From JAQVEB01 sp028698105 (GTDB lineage Bacteria > Bacteroidota > Bacteroidia > Bacteroidales > Dysgonomonadaceae), in assembly GCA_964293155.1 (NCBI GenBank), contig CAXYYA010000004.1, positions 42,591-106,590 on the forward strand: DNA of 64,000 nucleotides. Reading direction: 5' to 3'. Under the pieces are notes generated by a model that did not search any database, was not told the origin of the DNA, and saw nothing but the letters and a program-made list of their open reading frames with translations. Shown here piece by piece: positions 27,327 to 35,487 of this stretch. The position numbers and the translations under genes are program-made. Each line of letters begins with the position of its first letter. The first letter of the stretch is position 1.

Positions 27327-27842
27327 TTATTTAAATGTTACTATTATTAATTGAATTCCTGTCAAAATTAAAGATACGATTATGAAGGTTTTGGCTCTGT
27401 ATAAATCAAGGCTTCTTCTGTCATTAAAAACTGTATGATTATCAGTTACGACGATTAGACGCTCTATTAACTCTGTTTCAATTGTTAATTTGTCTTCTAC
27501 ATTAACTTGAGCATTGTATTCTGGAATTTGTTTTGTTTCAAACTCACGAATTTTCTTGGTTAACGCCAGGTTTCTATAGGCAAAACCTTTGAATAAATTA
27601 TTATAAGACTTGATTAAGAAAAAGGTACTTATGAATAAGGTGATTCCGATAATTAGTATCATTATTTTTACAGTTCCAAATTCACAAAAGAAGTTCTGGA
27701 ACAATGATTCGTCTGTATAAATGGAGTTTAATCCGATAATAAGTGTCAAGATAGTAATTGGTATATTAATCGATTTATCTAAATCCATTCTTCGGTTTAG
27801 TTCTCGGTCATAAATACTTTTATAAAAGTTATACGATTCCAT
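27327..27842 (-). CDS. Small membrane protein of unknown function (cassette gene)
   Basis: 171 aa, not recognised. Two TM helices near residues 27-43 and 58-78 are followed by a cytoplasmic stretch of about 70 mostly charged residues, then a third TM helix at about 149-169 ending near the C-terminus. The arrangement (two helices, soluble domain, final helix) recalls SLATT-like membrane effectors, but no sequence signature proves this. AT-rich. It lies 21 nt downstream of the 158-aa gene on the same strand, so the two are likely one transcript and may act together. Confidence 0.65.
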   Translation of the reverse strand: MESYNFYKSIYDRELNRRMDLDKSINIPITILTLIIGLNSIYTDESLFQNFFCEFGTVKIMILIIGITLFISTFFLIKSYNNLFKGFAYRNLALTKKIREFETKQIPEYNAQVNVEDKLTIETELIERLIVVTDNHTVFNDRRSLDLYRAKTFIIVSLILTGIQLIIVTFK

Positions 27843-27863
27843 TATTGAATTAACTTTTGATTT

Positions 27864-28340
27864 TCATTTTTTAAAATCCTTAAGAGTTTTATTCAAGATT
27901 TTTTCAATGGTTTTCTGGTCAATTGGGGTTATGTTATTGACTTCAATTATTTCTTCTTCTTTTAATCTGCCTTTTTTGTCAAAGCCACGAACTATAACTT
28001 TTAAATTTTCTTTGGGACTATCTCCTTTAGAAATACCATCTCGTCGTGCTTTAAGAATTTCCGTAACCAATGAAATTGTTGATTGAAGAAAACTGATTGA
28101 TGCAGTTGCAAGGGCTATGTATGCAACTATTTCTGGACCATTTTCATGCTCGATTATCTTATTGTCCAGTTTAGAATACTTTAAGTTGTCAATCAATTTG
28201 TACGCATTAGGTGAGTGCTCTCTATGAAAACAGCCACCAGTAACTCTAATTTTAATTGACAAAATTAAAACGTCATCGTCAAGGTGTTTTTCTTGGCGAA
28301 AAGTTTCAAGTCTTTCTGATAATTCATTTTCCCAAGTCAT
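27864..28340 (-). CDS. Hypothetical protein with one membrane segment (cassette gene)
   Basis: 158 aa, not recognised. Residues 1-65 are charged and probably soluble. A hydrophobic stretch at about 70-93 (IVAYIALATASISFLQSTIS) is followed by a basic patch (KARRDG) and a beta-rich tail with VIVRGFDKKGRLKEEEI. The helix-then-strands pattern recalls adaptor components of NLR- or caspase-linked conflict systems, but the resemblance is loose. First gene of the two-gene cassette, bordered upstream by palindrome C. AT-rich. Confidence 0.65.
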   Translation of the reverse strand: MTWENELSERLETFRQEKHLDDDVLILSIKIRVTGGCFHREHSPNAYKLIDNLKYSKLDNKIIEHENGPEIVAYIALATASISFLQSTISLVTEILKARRDGISKGDSPKENLKVIVRGFDKKGRLKEEEIIEVNNITPIDQKTIEKILNKTLKDFKK

Positions 28341-28359
28341 TTTTGTTTGTTTTTAAGCT

Positions 28360-28490
28360 TGCTGCCAACGCACAAATATACGCAACTATTTTCATCCGAC
28401 AATAGAAAACAACATATTTTTACGTTTTTAGTCAATGCTCTATTCTTTAGTACGTTATCTGTTGAACAATCGTTGCGTATTTTGCATTAT
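28360..28490. repeat. Imperfect palindrome C (cassette border)
   Basis: GCTGCCAACGCACAAATATACGCAAC begins at 28361 (shown here by its two halves GCTGCCAACG and ATACGCAAC, the latter at 28378-28386). Its end pairs with GTTGCGTAT at 28472-28480. GCTGCCAAC is the inverse of GTTGGCAGC at the outer edge of palindrome B, so the two-gene cassette lies between matching inverse ends. Confidence 0.45.
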
Positions 28491-28545
28491 AGTGATGTTC
28501 TAAGGAAGAATAAATGGTGTATTTAACATATTAAAAATACGTGTA

Positions 28546-28731
28546 ATGGATTTCAGAGATAAACTATTTCAATTTAAACCGGGCAAACACAATGAGAAAA
28601 GAGTTATTTGGGTTCGGTTCGAGCGCAATTAGGAATTACTCGGGCATCAATCCGTTAAAACTACCGAAATATACACTCACGTTTCCGATATTTCCAAGTC
28701 GAAAATAAAAAGTCCGTTGGATTTACTTTGA
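28546..28731 (+). pseudogene. Tyrosine recombinase remnant with internal deletion
   Basis: One frame from ATG 28546 to TGA 28731 with a single TAG at 28630-28632. The first 28 codons end HNEKRVIWVRFERN, like the N-terminal SAM-like region of Bacteroidota tyrosine integrases. Directly after the TAG comes ELLGHQSVKTTEIYTHVS and a tail ending IKSPLDLL, the very C-terminus of the same family, including the conserved LGH His and the nucleophile Tyr. The middle of the gene, with the catalytic Arg and Lys, is gone. The surviving IYTHV...SPLD ending is like IntI-type and XerC-like cassette integrases. Next to palindromes A-C this suggests a lost integron-like platform. Confidence 0.75.
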
Positions 28732-28798
28732 GCAACTCTCCTGCAAAACTAATCATGAAGGCATAGAAACATCTCTCCAAAATTCCGCATTATTTCAC

Positions 28799-28806
28799 TA
28801 TCTTTG
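28799..28806 (+). promoter_or_regulatory. -7 promoter element upstream of ettA
   Basis: TATCTTTG fits the Bacteroidetes -7 consensus TAnnTTTG exactly; no clear TTTG at -33. The stretch 28807-29020 holds only degenerate repeats (TCTCTCTC/GGAGAGAG with a CCCGCAAAGCGGG hairpin). Confidence 0.45.
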
Positions 28807-29020
28807 CACATTAAATGTTCGACCGCTTTTCTCTCTCTTGTGGAGAGAGTACTCCCGCAAAGCGGGAGGGAGAGAGGCTACCCTGCAACGCGTACCTCTC
28901 AACTCAACATGCCGACGACTTTGTGTCGGTATCGAGATAAAGCAGCGCTTTCGTCTCGACGCATAACCCGTGACAAAAAGGGTAGTAATTGGTAATTAGT
29001 AATTAGAAATTGATAAAACC

Positions 29021-30700
29021 ATGTCCGACGACAAAAAAATTATTTTCTCCATGGTGGGCGTCAGCAAAACGTTTCCGCCACACAAACAAGTACTCAAAGA
29101 TATTTACCTTTCGTTTTTCTACGGCGCCAAGATCGGCATCATCGGGTTGAACGGTTCGGGAAAATCAACGTTGCTGAAGATCATTGCCGGCATCGAAAAA
29201 GAATATCAGGGCGAAGTGGTCTCCGATAAAAGTTTTTCGGTGGGTTATCTGGAGCAGGACCCGAAGCTGGACCCCGACAAAACCGTGATTGAAGTGGTTC
29301 GCGAAGGCGTGCAACCCGTCATGGATCTGCTGGCCGAATACGAAGACATCAACCTGAAATTCGGATTGCCGGAATATTACGAAGACGAAGACAAAATGAA
29401 CCAACTCTTCGCCCGTCAGGCCGAATTGCAGGATAAATTAGATGCCGCTGACGCGTGGAATATAGATAACCGCCTCGAGCGCGCGATGGATGCGTTGCGT
29501 TGTCCACCCGAAGAGCAACCCGTCCGCGAACTGTCGGGAGGCGAACGTCGCCGCGTGGCACTGTGCCGCCTGTTGTTGCAGGAGCCCGATGTGCTGCTGC
29601 TCGACGAGCCCACCAACCACTTGGATGCCGAGTCCATCGACTGGCTGGAACAACACCTGCAACAATACGCCGGCACAGTGATCTGCATCACGCACGATCG
29701 CTACTTCTTAGACCACGTTGCCGGCTGGATACTGGAACTCGACCGCGGCGAAGGTATCCCCTGGAAAGGGAACTACACATCGTGGCTGGAACAGAAAACC
29801 AAACGCATGGAGCAGGAAGAAAAGCAGGTGAGCAAACTCCGCAAGACGCTGGAACGCGAGCTTGACTGGATACGGATGGCGCCAAAAGCGCGCCACGCTA
29901 AAGGAAAAGCGCGTTTGAACTCGTACGAGCAATTGTTGAATCAGGATACGAAAGAGCGCGAAGAAAAATTAGAAATATTTATCCCCAACGGTCCTCGTCT
30001 CGGAAACAAGGTGATTGAAGCCGTCGGCGTGAAAAAAGCGTTCGGCGACAAACTGCTGTTCGACGATCTGAATTTTATGCTTCCGCCTAACGGAATAGTG
30101 GGTGTTATCGGGCCCAACGGCGCGGGAAAAACCACGCTTTTCCGCCTGATCCAGGATATGGAAAAAGTGGATGCAGGAACATTCGACGTTGGCGAAAGGG
30201 TTGTTACGGCGTACGTGGATCAGTCGCACGCAGCCATTGACCCCGAAAAGACGGTGTATCAGGTGGTTTCGGGCGGTTCGGAATTTGTGCGCGTCGGCGG
30301 AAAAGACGTGAACGCGAGAGCGTATTTGTCGCGGTTCAATTTTTCGGGTGCCGATCAGGAAAAGCTGTGCGGCGTGTTGTCGGGTGGGGAACGAAACCGC
30401 TTGCACCTGGCGCTCACGCTCAAAGCCGGAGCCAACGTGCTGTTGCTCGATGAACCGACCAACGATATTGACGTGAACACGCTTCGCGCCCTGGAAGAAG
30501 GCCTCGAAAACTTTGCCGGTTGCGCCGTGGTGATTTCGCACGACCGCTGGTTTTTAGACCGCATCTGCACCCACATCCTCGCATTCGAAGGAAATTCGGA
30601 AGTGTTCTACTTCGAGGGTTCGTACAGCGATTACGAAGAGAACAAGAAAATGCGCCTCGGCAACGAGGAGCCGAAGCGGGTGAGGTATCGAAAGTTGTAA
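29021..30700 (+). CDS. ettA: Energy-dependent translational throttle protein EttA (ABC-F)
   Basis: 559 aa, cytoplasmic ABC-F ATPase that binds the ribosomal E site and gates entry into elongation according to ATP/ADP. Two nucleotide-binding domains: Walker A GLNGSGKST near residue 43 and GPNGAGKTT near residue 366; signatures LSGGERRRVALCRLLL and LSGGERNRLHLALTL; Walker B LLLDEPTNHLDAES and LLLDEPTNDIDVNT. The EttA-type arm insertion lies in the first domain and the linker (P-site tRNA interaction motif) holds the basic helix RMAPKARHAKGKARLNSYE. Length and full architecture match EttA rather than the shorter Uup. Confidence 0.95.
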   Translation: MSDDKKIIFSMVGVSKTFPPHKQVLKDIYLSFFYGAKIGIIGLNGSGKSTLLKIIAGIEKEYQGEVVSDKSFSVGYLEQDPKLDPDKTVIEVVREGVQPVMDLLAEYEDINLKFGLPEYYEDEDKMNQLFARQAELQDKLDAADAWNIDNRLERAMDALRCPPEEQPVRELSGGERRRVALCRLLLQEPDVLLLDEPTNHLDAESIDWLEQHLQQYAGTVICITHDRYFLDHVAGWILELDRGEGIPWKGNYTSWLEQKTKRMEQEEKQVSKLRKTLERELDWIRMAPKARHAKGKARLNSYEQLLNQDTKEREEKLEIFIPNGPRLGNKVIEAVGVKKAFGDKLLFDDLNFMLPPNGIVGVIGPNGAGKTTLFRLIQDMEKVDAGTFDVGERVVTAYVDQSHAAIDPEKTVYQVVSGGSEFVRVGGKDVNARAYLSRFNFSGADQEKLCGVLSGGERNRLHLALTLKAGANVLLLDEPTNDIDVNTLRALEEGLENFAGCAVVISHDRWFLDRICTHILAFEGNSEVFYFEGSYSDYEENKKMRLGNEEPKRVRYRKL

Positions 30701-30739
30701 ATGAGTCTCGATGCGGACACAAGGTCGTCGGCATTTCGG

Positions 30740-30826
30740 GTTAGCCCCTCTCTAAATCTCTCCCCACAAGGGAGAGACTTTGAGCGGCTTTAAAGTATTC
30801 AACCCGAAGGGGGAGGGGTTATGAAG
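30740..30826. repeat. Dispersed CCTCTC/GAGAGG repeat
   Basis: CCCCTCTCTAAATCTCTCC and AAGGGAGAGA form an imperfect hairpin between ettA and the next gene. Related sequence recurs at about 28835-28875, 40265-40370 and 63620-63660, so it is a genome-scattered degenerate repeat. Confidence 0.5.
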
Positions 30827-30895
30827 AAATAAAACAGATTTCATAAAGCACTAAAGTCTGTCATCAGACATTTTTTATATCAAAAATATAGACCA

Positions 30896-32488
30896 GTGAA
30901 AAAAATAATTTTTTCCGTGTGGTTTGTGTCGCTCGCTTTCGGCGTGTACGCACAAACGGTTACACTCAGCGGATTCGTGAAGGATTCCGTGTATCAGACA
31001 CCCGTCGCGAACGCCATCGTTTCCGTGAATGGAGCGCGGCTGGGAATGATCACCAACGAAGCGGGCGAATTCTCGTTCGATGCGCCCCTCGATTCTCTGG
31101 CAAGCAACACGCTCACGGTTTTCGCACCGGGTTACAGGATCGCCACGGTGCCAATGAAAGCAGATCATTCCTATCTGATCGTGTCGCTTTCGCCGGTGCC
31201 GAAAGAAACTTCGCCGGGTATCTTCGGCGAGGGCAAAAACGGCTCTCCAAGTCCGTTTAACAGGTTCGTTGGCGCAGTAGCCAACATCATTATAAACGAT
31301 TGGATCCCGTTGGGAAACCCCGAAACCAACAAATTCGATTTCGGACGTGTACAACGGCTGGCAAGCATCAATCCGGTGGAAGGCCTGCGAATCCAGCCGG
31401 GAATAGCATCTACAACGCGGTTGAATCCGCATTTTTTTGTGAAAGGTTACACGGCATACGGATTCAAGGATAAGAAATTCAAGTACCGCGGCGAAGTGGT
31501 TTACTCCTTCAACGATAAGGTATATCACGATCAGGAATATCCCAAACACAACCTGAGTTTTGTTTACGAGAACGATGTGTTTGCTTTTGGCGAGATGCAC
31601 CCAAGGGCGCTCAACGACTTGTTGCTGGTAACTTATCGCCGTTCGAAGAACGCGATGCTTTACCGTCGTTTTACGGAGGTGAATTTCGAGAAAGAGTCGC
31701 TGTCAGGTTTTGCTTATCAGGTATGGTTCAGAAACAGCGGCATGAGGCCCGTCGAGGGATTGGATTTCATTCGCATGGAACAGGACGGAAGTTTGTCTTC
31801 GTTGCCCAAGCTGACGACTTCGGAGGTGGCAACCCAGCTTCGATATTCATTCGGGGAAAATTACGAACAAAACCGCAGAAAACGAAAACTGCTCACTCCC
31901 GAAAAACCGGCTATCTTTCTGTCGCACCTTATCGGGTTGGATGGCTCTTTTGCCGGATCGGGCTTTTATCACCGAACGGAAATTTCGGTTCAAAAACGAT
32001 TCTCGCTGGGCAAATATGGAAGAATGGACGCTGTTGCCGAAGCGCAAAAAATCTGGAACCGTGTTCCTTTTCCGTTGTTGCTCTACCCGAACCAACGCAA
32101 CAAATACCAAATCGAAAATAACGCTTTTTTTCTCACTCCTGCATTGGAATTCGCGGGCGACGAACAATATATGCTACGCACCACTTTCGTGGGCGACCAG
32201 TTGCTCTTTCACCGTGTGCCAGTCCTTCGCAAGCTGGGATTTCGCGAGTTATTCTCCATACGCAGCTTAACCAGCCGGTTGAGTGAGAAAAATATCCCCA
32301 CACGCGAAAATGGACTGCTGATCTTTCCCGAAGGGACGATGCGCATGGGCGCAACGCCGTATGTGGAAGCAGCCATCGGGATTACGAATATTTTGGGCTT
32401 GTTGCGCGTGGAATACGTTCACCGGTTGACGTACCGGGATAACCCGGGCGCGCTTCTCGGAAAGGTGAGGGTGGACGTAACGCTGTGA
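30896..32488 (+). CDS. DUF5686-type outer-membrane protein with carboxypeptidase-regulatory-like domain
   Basis: 530 aa with a GTG start at 30896 directly before a clean signal peptide (residues 1-20, ending GVYAQ). Residues 22-100 form a CarboxypepD_reg-like beta-sandwich (TLSGFVKDSVYQTPVANAIV, shown in part as VTLSGFVKDS). The remainder matches the barrel half of DUF5686 proteins (RGEVVYSFNDKVYHDQEYP, VEYVHRLTYRDNPG). Most DUF5686 proteins are around 800 aa; here the central region is absent, so this is a short variant or an old deletion. Role unknown, outer membrane expected. Confidence 0.75.
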   Translation: MKKIIFSVWFVSLAFGVYAQTVTLSGFVKDSVYQTPVANAIVSVNGARLGMITNEAGEFSFDAPLDSLASNTLTVFAPGYRIATVPMKADHSYLIVSLSPVPKETSPGIFGEGKNGSPSPFNRFVGAVANIIINDWIPLGNPETNKFDFGRVQRLASINPVEGLRIQPGIASTTRLNPHFFVKGYTAYGFKDKKFKYRGEVVYSFNDKVYHDQEYPKHNLSFVYENDVFAFGEMHPRALNDLLLVTYRRSKNAMLYRRFTEVNFEKESLSGFAYQVWFRNSGMRPVEGLDFIRMEQDGSLSSLPKLTTSEVATQLRYSFGENYEQNRRKRKLLTPEKPAIFLSHLIGLDGSFAGSGFYHRTEISVQKRFSLGKYGRMDAVAEAQKIWNRVPFPLLLYPNQRNKYQIENNAFFLTPALEFAGDEQYMLRTTFVGDQLLFHRVPVLRKLGFRELFSIRSLTSRLSEKNIPTRENGLLIFPEGTMRMGATPYVEAAIGITNILGLLRVEYVHRLTYRDNPGALLGKVRVDVTL

Positions 32489-32751
32489 GTCGGGATGAAA
32501 ACTCTGCTCCGTCCCGATGCCGATACGCAGAGTCGTCGGCATTCCGGGTTGCGGGGTACGGGTTCGGGAAGAATCCGGCAGGATTCAAATGTTTGTAGAT
32601 TAAACCATCGTCAATGAATGTTCGACTCCGTACGGAGTAGCATAAAAAATAGGGAATTCCTCTACCGAATAAATGATCCCCACGGAATCAAGCGCATTAA
32701 TCCTTGTAAAAATGAATACTTTACCGGGAAAATTATAGCAAAAAACAGGAA

Positions 32752-32919
32752 TTATCTCCTTCCCGAAAATCTGCGGATGAGCAAAATAGCCAGAGCAATG
32801 ATGGCAGCAATGATTAAAACTCCCACCCATACGCCGGCCTTGAAAATTCCACCTACGACTTCACACGAAGTGAAAAAGAATAAAAATAAGGAAAGTAACA
32901 AAATTTGATAAGATTTCAT
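32752..32919 (-). CDS. Small membrane lipoprotein
   Basis: 55 aa from ATG 32919. Lipoprotein signal with FFFTSC (Cys 19), the conserved EVVGGIFKAGVWVG, then one TM helix (VLIIAAIIALAILLI) and a basic tail (RRFSGRR). Very similar tiny proteins, with a Cys followed by EVxGGIFKAGxWVG, occur across Bacteroidales; their function is unknown to me. Its orientation is opposite to both flanking genes. A longer open frame upstream of this ATG is not protein-like. Confidence 0.75.
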   Translation of the reverse strand: MKSYQILLLSLFLFFFTSCEVVGGIFKAGVWVGVLIIAAIIALAILLIRRFSGRR

Positions 32920-33054
32920 ACCATTGGATTTTAAATTGATCATACTATAAAAACAGACAACTCGCGGGAATTGTTTTTGCAAACGGAACCGAAAAGAAAA
33001 TATCGGTCTTATATAAAGCGTTGCACCGGTTATCGGTGAAACGCTTTTTTGTGT

Positions 33055-33062
33055 TATCTTTG
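33055..33062 (+). promoter_or_regulatory. -7 promoter element upstream of the FUSC gene
   Basis: TATCTTTG, preceded by TTTTTTGTGT, matches TAnnTTTG. The same block, TTTTTTGTGTTATCTTTG, recurs before tsaD (TATCTTTG at 35322-35329). No clear -33 element. Confidence 0.5.
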
Positions 33063-33103
33063 TTACCGCCGATGCGCATAAATGATAAACAGGAAACAGC
33101 CAA

Positions 33104-35269
33104 ATGACAGATAGGATAAACATATTCAGAAAAAAAGCAACCGACGTGTGGGTCAACGTTTTCTGGAAGCATCCGGCGCATTTGTGGGCGCTTAAGGTGA
33201 CGGTTTCCATTGCTTTTTTGCTGATCCCTGCCGAGCTTCTTTTTCATAACTCGTTTATTGGAACAACACTTGCGTTGGGAGTGGTTGCCATGTCGCTCGG
33301 CGAAACCGATGTGCATCCGCGCGGACGGATGAAATCGGCCGCCATTGCGCTGACGCTGTTTTTTGTAACGAGCAGCATCGTGGAACTGGTTTTGCCGTTT
33401 CGGGCATACTTTGCCGTTGTATTGTGTCTTCTCGTATTTTCGCTGATCATTGCAGGTGGTATGAATTTCCGCCTTCAGGGAGTAAGTTTCGGCGCGCTGC
33501 TTATCCTTGTGTACACGATGCTGGGAGCCGACAGCAGCGAGAAATGGCTCCATCAGCCCGTGTTGTACACCATCGGAGCCTTCGGGTATTCGGTAATATC
33601 AATTTTGTTGTTACACTACAGGCCGTTTCGGTTGTTAAAGGAACAATTGGCGCGTGGTTTCGGGTATCTGGGAGAATACATCGGCGTGAAAGCCGATCTC
33701 TTCCCGAGCAAACATCAGGAGCAGGTACAGATACGTAATCAGTTGGCACAAAAGAACATTGAACTGGCGCAGCAGATTGAATCGTGCAAAAATGATCTGT
33801 ACAGTTATTCCGAAGAGAGTAATCCGAAGACGCGTCAAAAGGTGAACAGGTATTACCGGAAATGGTTTCTGTTGCAGGAAATGCAGGAACGAGCCACTTC
33901 GAGTCACGAGCAGTACGATGTGCTTTCGCGCCAGGTGGATAACGTGGAACTGATCGAAGGTTTCGGGCAACTCATGCGGGAACTTGCCGCCGCCGTGCAA
34001 CTCTATTCCGAGTCGCTGCTTACCGATCAACCGTACAAGCATCCGCTTTCGCTGACATGGACGACATCGGCATTGCAAAAGATGCTCGAAACGCAACGTC
34101 ACGAAACACATTATTCCACGTTATCGCTGTTGATGAACAACCTTACGGGACTGGAAGAAAATCTCCGAAAGGAGGAGGAGACTGTCGCGCAGATTGACGT
34201 GTCCGAATTCAACACCCGCAGGCCGGAAAGAAAACGGCTGAAACAAGTGTTAACGCCCCACCATCCCCGTTTCAGGTTTGCCGTGAGGCTCACGCTGGCG
34301 ATGCTGCTGGGGTACGGCATCATGTATTTTTTCCATATCGAAAAGGGCGCATGGATATTGTTGACTTCGCTTATCGTGTTTCAGCAAACGTACAGCGCTA
34401 CGCGCATGCGGTTGTTTCACCGGGTGTTAGGCACACTCTTCGGAGTGGTTTTGGGTGTTGCATTGGCTCATTTGCTGCCCACGCTTCCCGGACAAATACT
34501 GCTCCTGCTGTCTTCGATTTACCTGTTTTATTACTGGTTGAAAAAGAATTACACCGTGGCGGCCATCTTCATTACCGTATTTGTGCTGGCAGCGTTTAAC
34601 GTGCTTTCGGATCAGGGGATAGCGGTGATGGCGCCGCGGATCATTGATACGCTTATCGGCGGTGTTTTGGCTTATCTGATCGTCCGTTTCATCTGGCCGG
34701 ACTGGCAATACAAACAACTGCCCCGGTTGTTGCTGAACGCCGTAATTAAAAACAAACGCTATTTCGAGAGTATTTACGACGGATCGGTTTCGGAAGAAGA
34801 TTATATCCACAACCGGCGCACGGCGCACAATGCCGATAACGCGCTCACATCGGCCTGGAAAGGGATGCGGCTGGAGCCCAAAAGTAAGCGCAGCTATCAG
34901 GAGAAAGCGTTTAACCTTACCAACCTGAACCATGCCTTGCTTTCGTATATCTCGGCTTTTGGGGTACATAAGTCCGCGGAATCGCTGTCGGAAAAAGAAT
35001 ACGATTTTTGCCGCGATGTAAGCCACGTGCTCGGATTTGTTTCGGAATCGCTGACGAATGCGGTTGCCGGAGCCGAATATGAAGCACGGCTTCAATTGGC
35101 AAACCGGTGGGAAGATAGTATCGCAGAGATAAAATCCGATGTCGAAAATAGGCGGATGGTGCTTATTTACAACATTGCGCGTGTTTCACGCGAACTATTG
35201 ACGGAGGTACGGGAGATACACGAATTGTACGGAAACACAAAACACCAAGGTGAGTCGCCAAATGTTTAA
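33104..35269 (+). CDS. FUSC-family inner-membrane protein (YccS/YhfK-like)
   Basis: 721 aa. Two membrane blocks of about five to six helices (residues about 28-165 and about 395-530) are separated by a long cytoplasmic coiled region and followed by a cytoplasmic C-terminal domain, the YccS/AaeB layout. Recognisable: SLGETDVHPRGRMKSAAIA near residue 66, MLGYGIMYFFHIEKGAWILL, VLGTLFGVVLGVALAH and PRIIDTLIGGVLAY. Family members such as AaeB export aromatic acids; the YccS branch has no settled function. Monocistronic, own promoter, followed by tsaD after about 220 bp. Confidence 0.88.
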   Translation: MTDRINIFRKKATDVWVNVFWKHPAHLWALKVTVSIAFLLIPAELLFHNSFIGTTLALGVVAMSLGETDVHPRGRMKSAAIALTLFFVTSSIVELVLPFRAYFAVVLCLLVFSLIIAGGMNFRLQGVSFGALLILVYTMLGADSSEKWLHQPVLYTIGAFGYSVISILLLHYRPFRLLKEQLARGFGYLGEYIGVKADLFPSKHQEQVQIRNQLAQKNIELAQQIESCKNDLYSYSEESNPKTRQKVNRYYRKWFLLQEMQERATSSHEQYDVLSRQVDNVELIEGFGQLMRELAAAVQLYSESLLTDQPYKHPLSLTWTTSALQKMLETQRHETHYSTLSLLMNNLTGLEENLRKEEETVAQIDVSEFNTRRPERKRLKQVLTPHHPRFRFAVRLTLAMLLGYGIMYFFHIEKGAWILLTSLIVFQQTYSATRMRLFHRVLGTLFGVVLGVALAHLLPTLPGQILLLLSSIYLFYYWLKKNYTVAAIFITVFVLAAFNVLSDQGIAVMAPRIIDTLIGGVLAYLIVRFIWPDWQYKQLPRLLLNAVIKNKRYFESIYDGSVSEEDYIHNRRTAHNADNALTSAWKGMRLEPKSKRSYQEKAFNLTNLNHALLSYISAFGVHKSAESLSEKEYDFCRDVSHVLGFVSESLTNAVAGAEYEARLQLANRWEDSIAEIKSDVENRRMVLIYNIARVSRELLTEVREIHELYGNTKHQGESPNV

Positions 35270-35298
35270 AATAGCCTGCGTATATGTTTGATAAGGTG

Positions 35299-35329
35299 TT
35301 TACGAAACGTTTTTTTTGTGTTATCTTTG
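35299..35329 (+). promoter_or_regulatory. Promoter upstream of tsaD
   Basis: TATCTTTG (35322-35329) with TTTA (35299-35302) 19 nt before it, one mismatch from the TTTG-N19-TAnnTTTG consensus. Confidence 0.6.
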
Positions 35330-35487
35330 CAACTTTATCGGCTTCGCCGTAATTAATTCCGAATTTATCGGAACGTTATTCAGTTGTAATTTACTCGCTT
35401 TGCTCGTGCTATTGGTCGTGGCGTTGAATTATTTTTTTCCACGATTAATTACAATTGAATAACTATTGAATATCAAATGAATATCGA

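Noticed and set aside
26910..27350. Open frames of 60-146 codons across palindrome B
   Set aside because: Several overlapping frames on both strands all follow the palindrome; Cys/Arg-rich composition, no start signals, no homology recognised.
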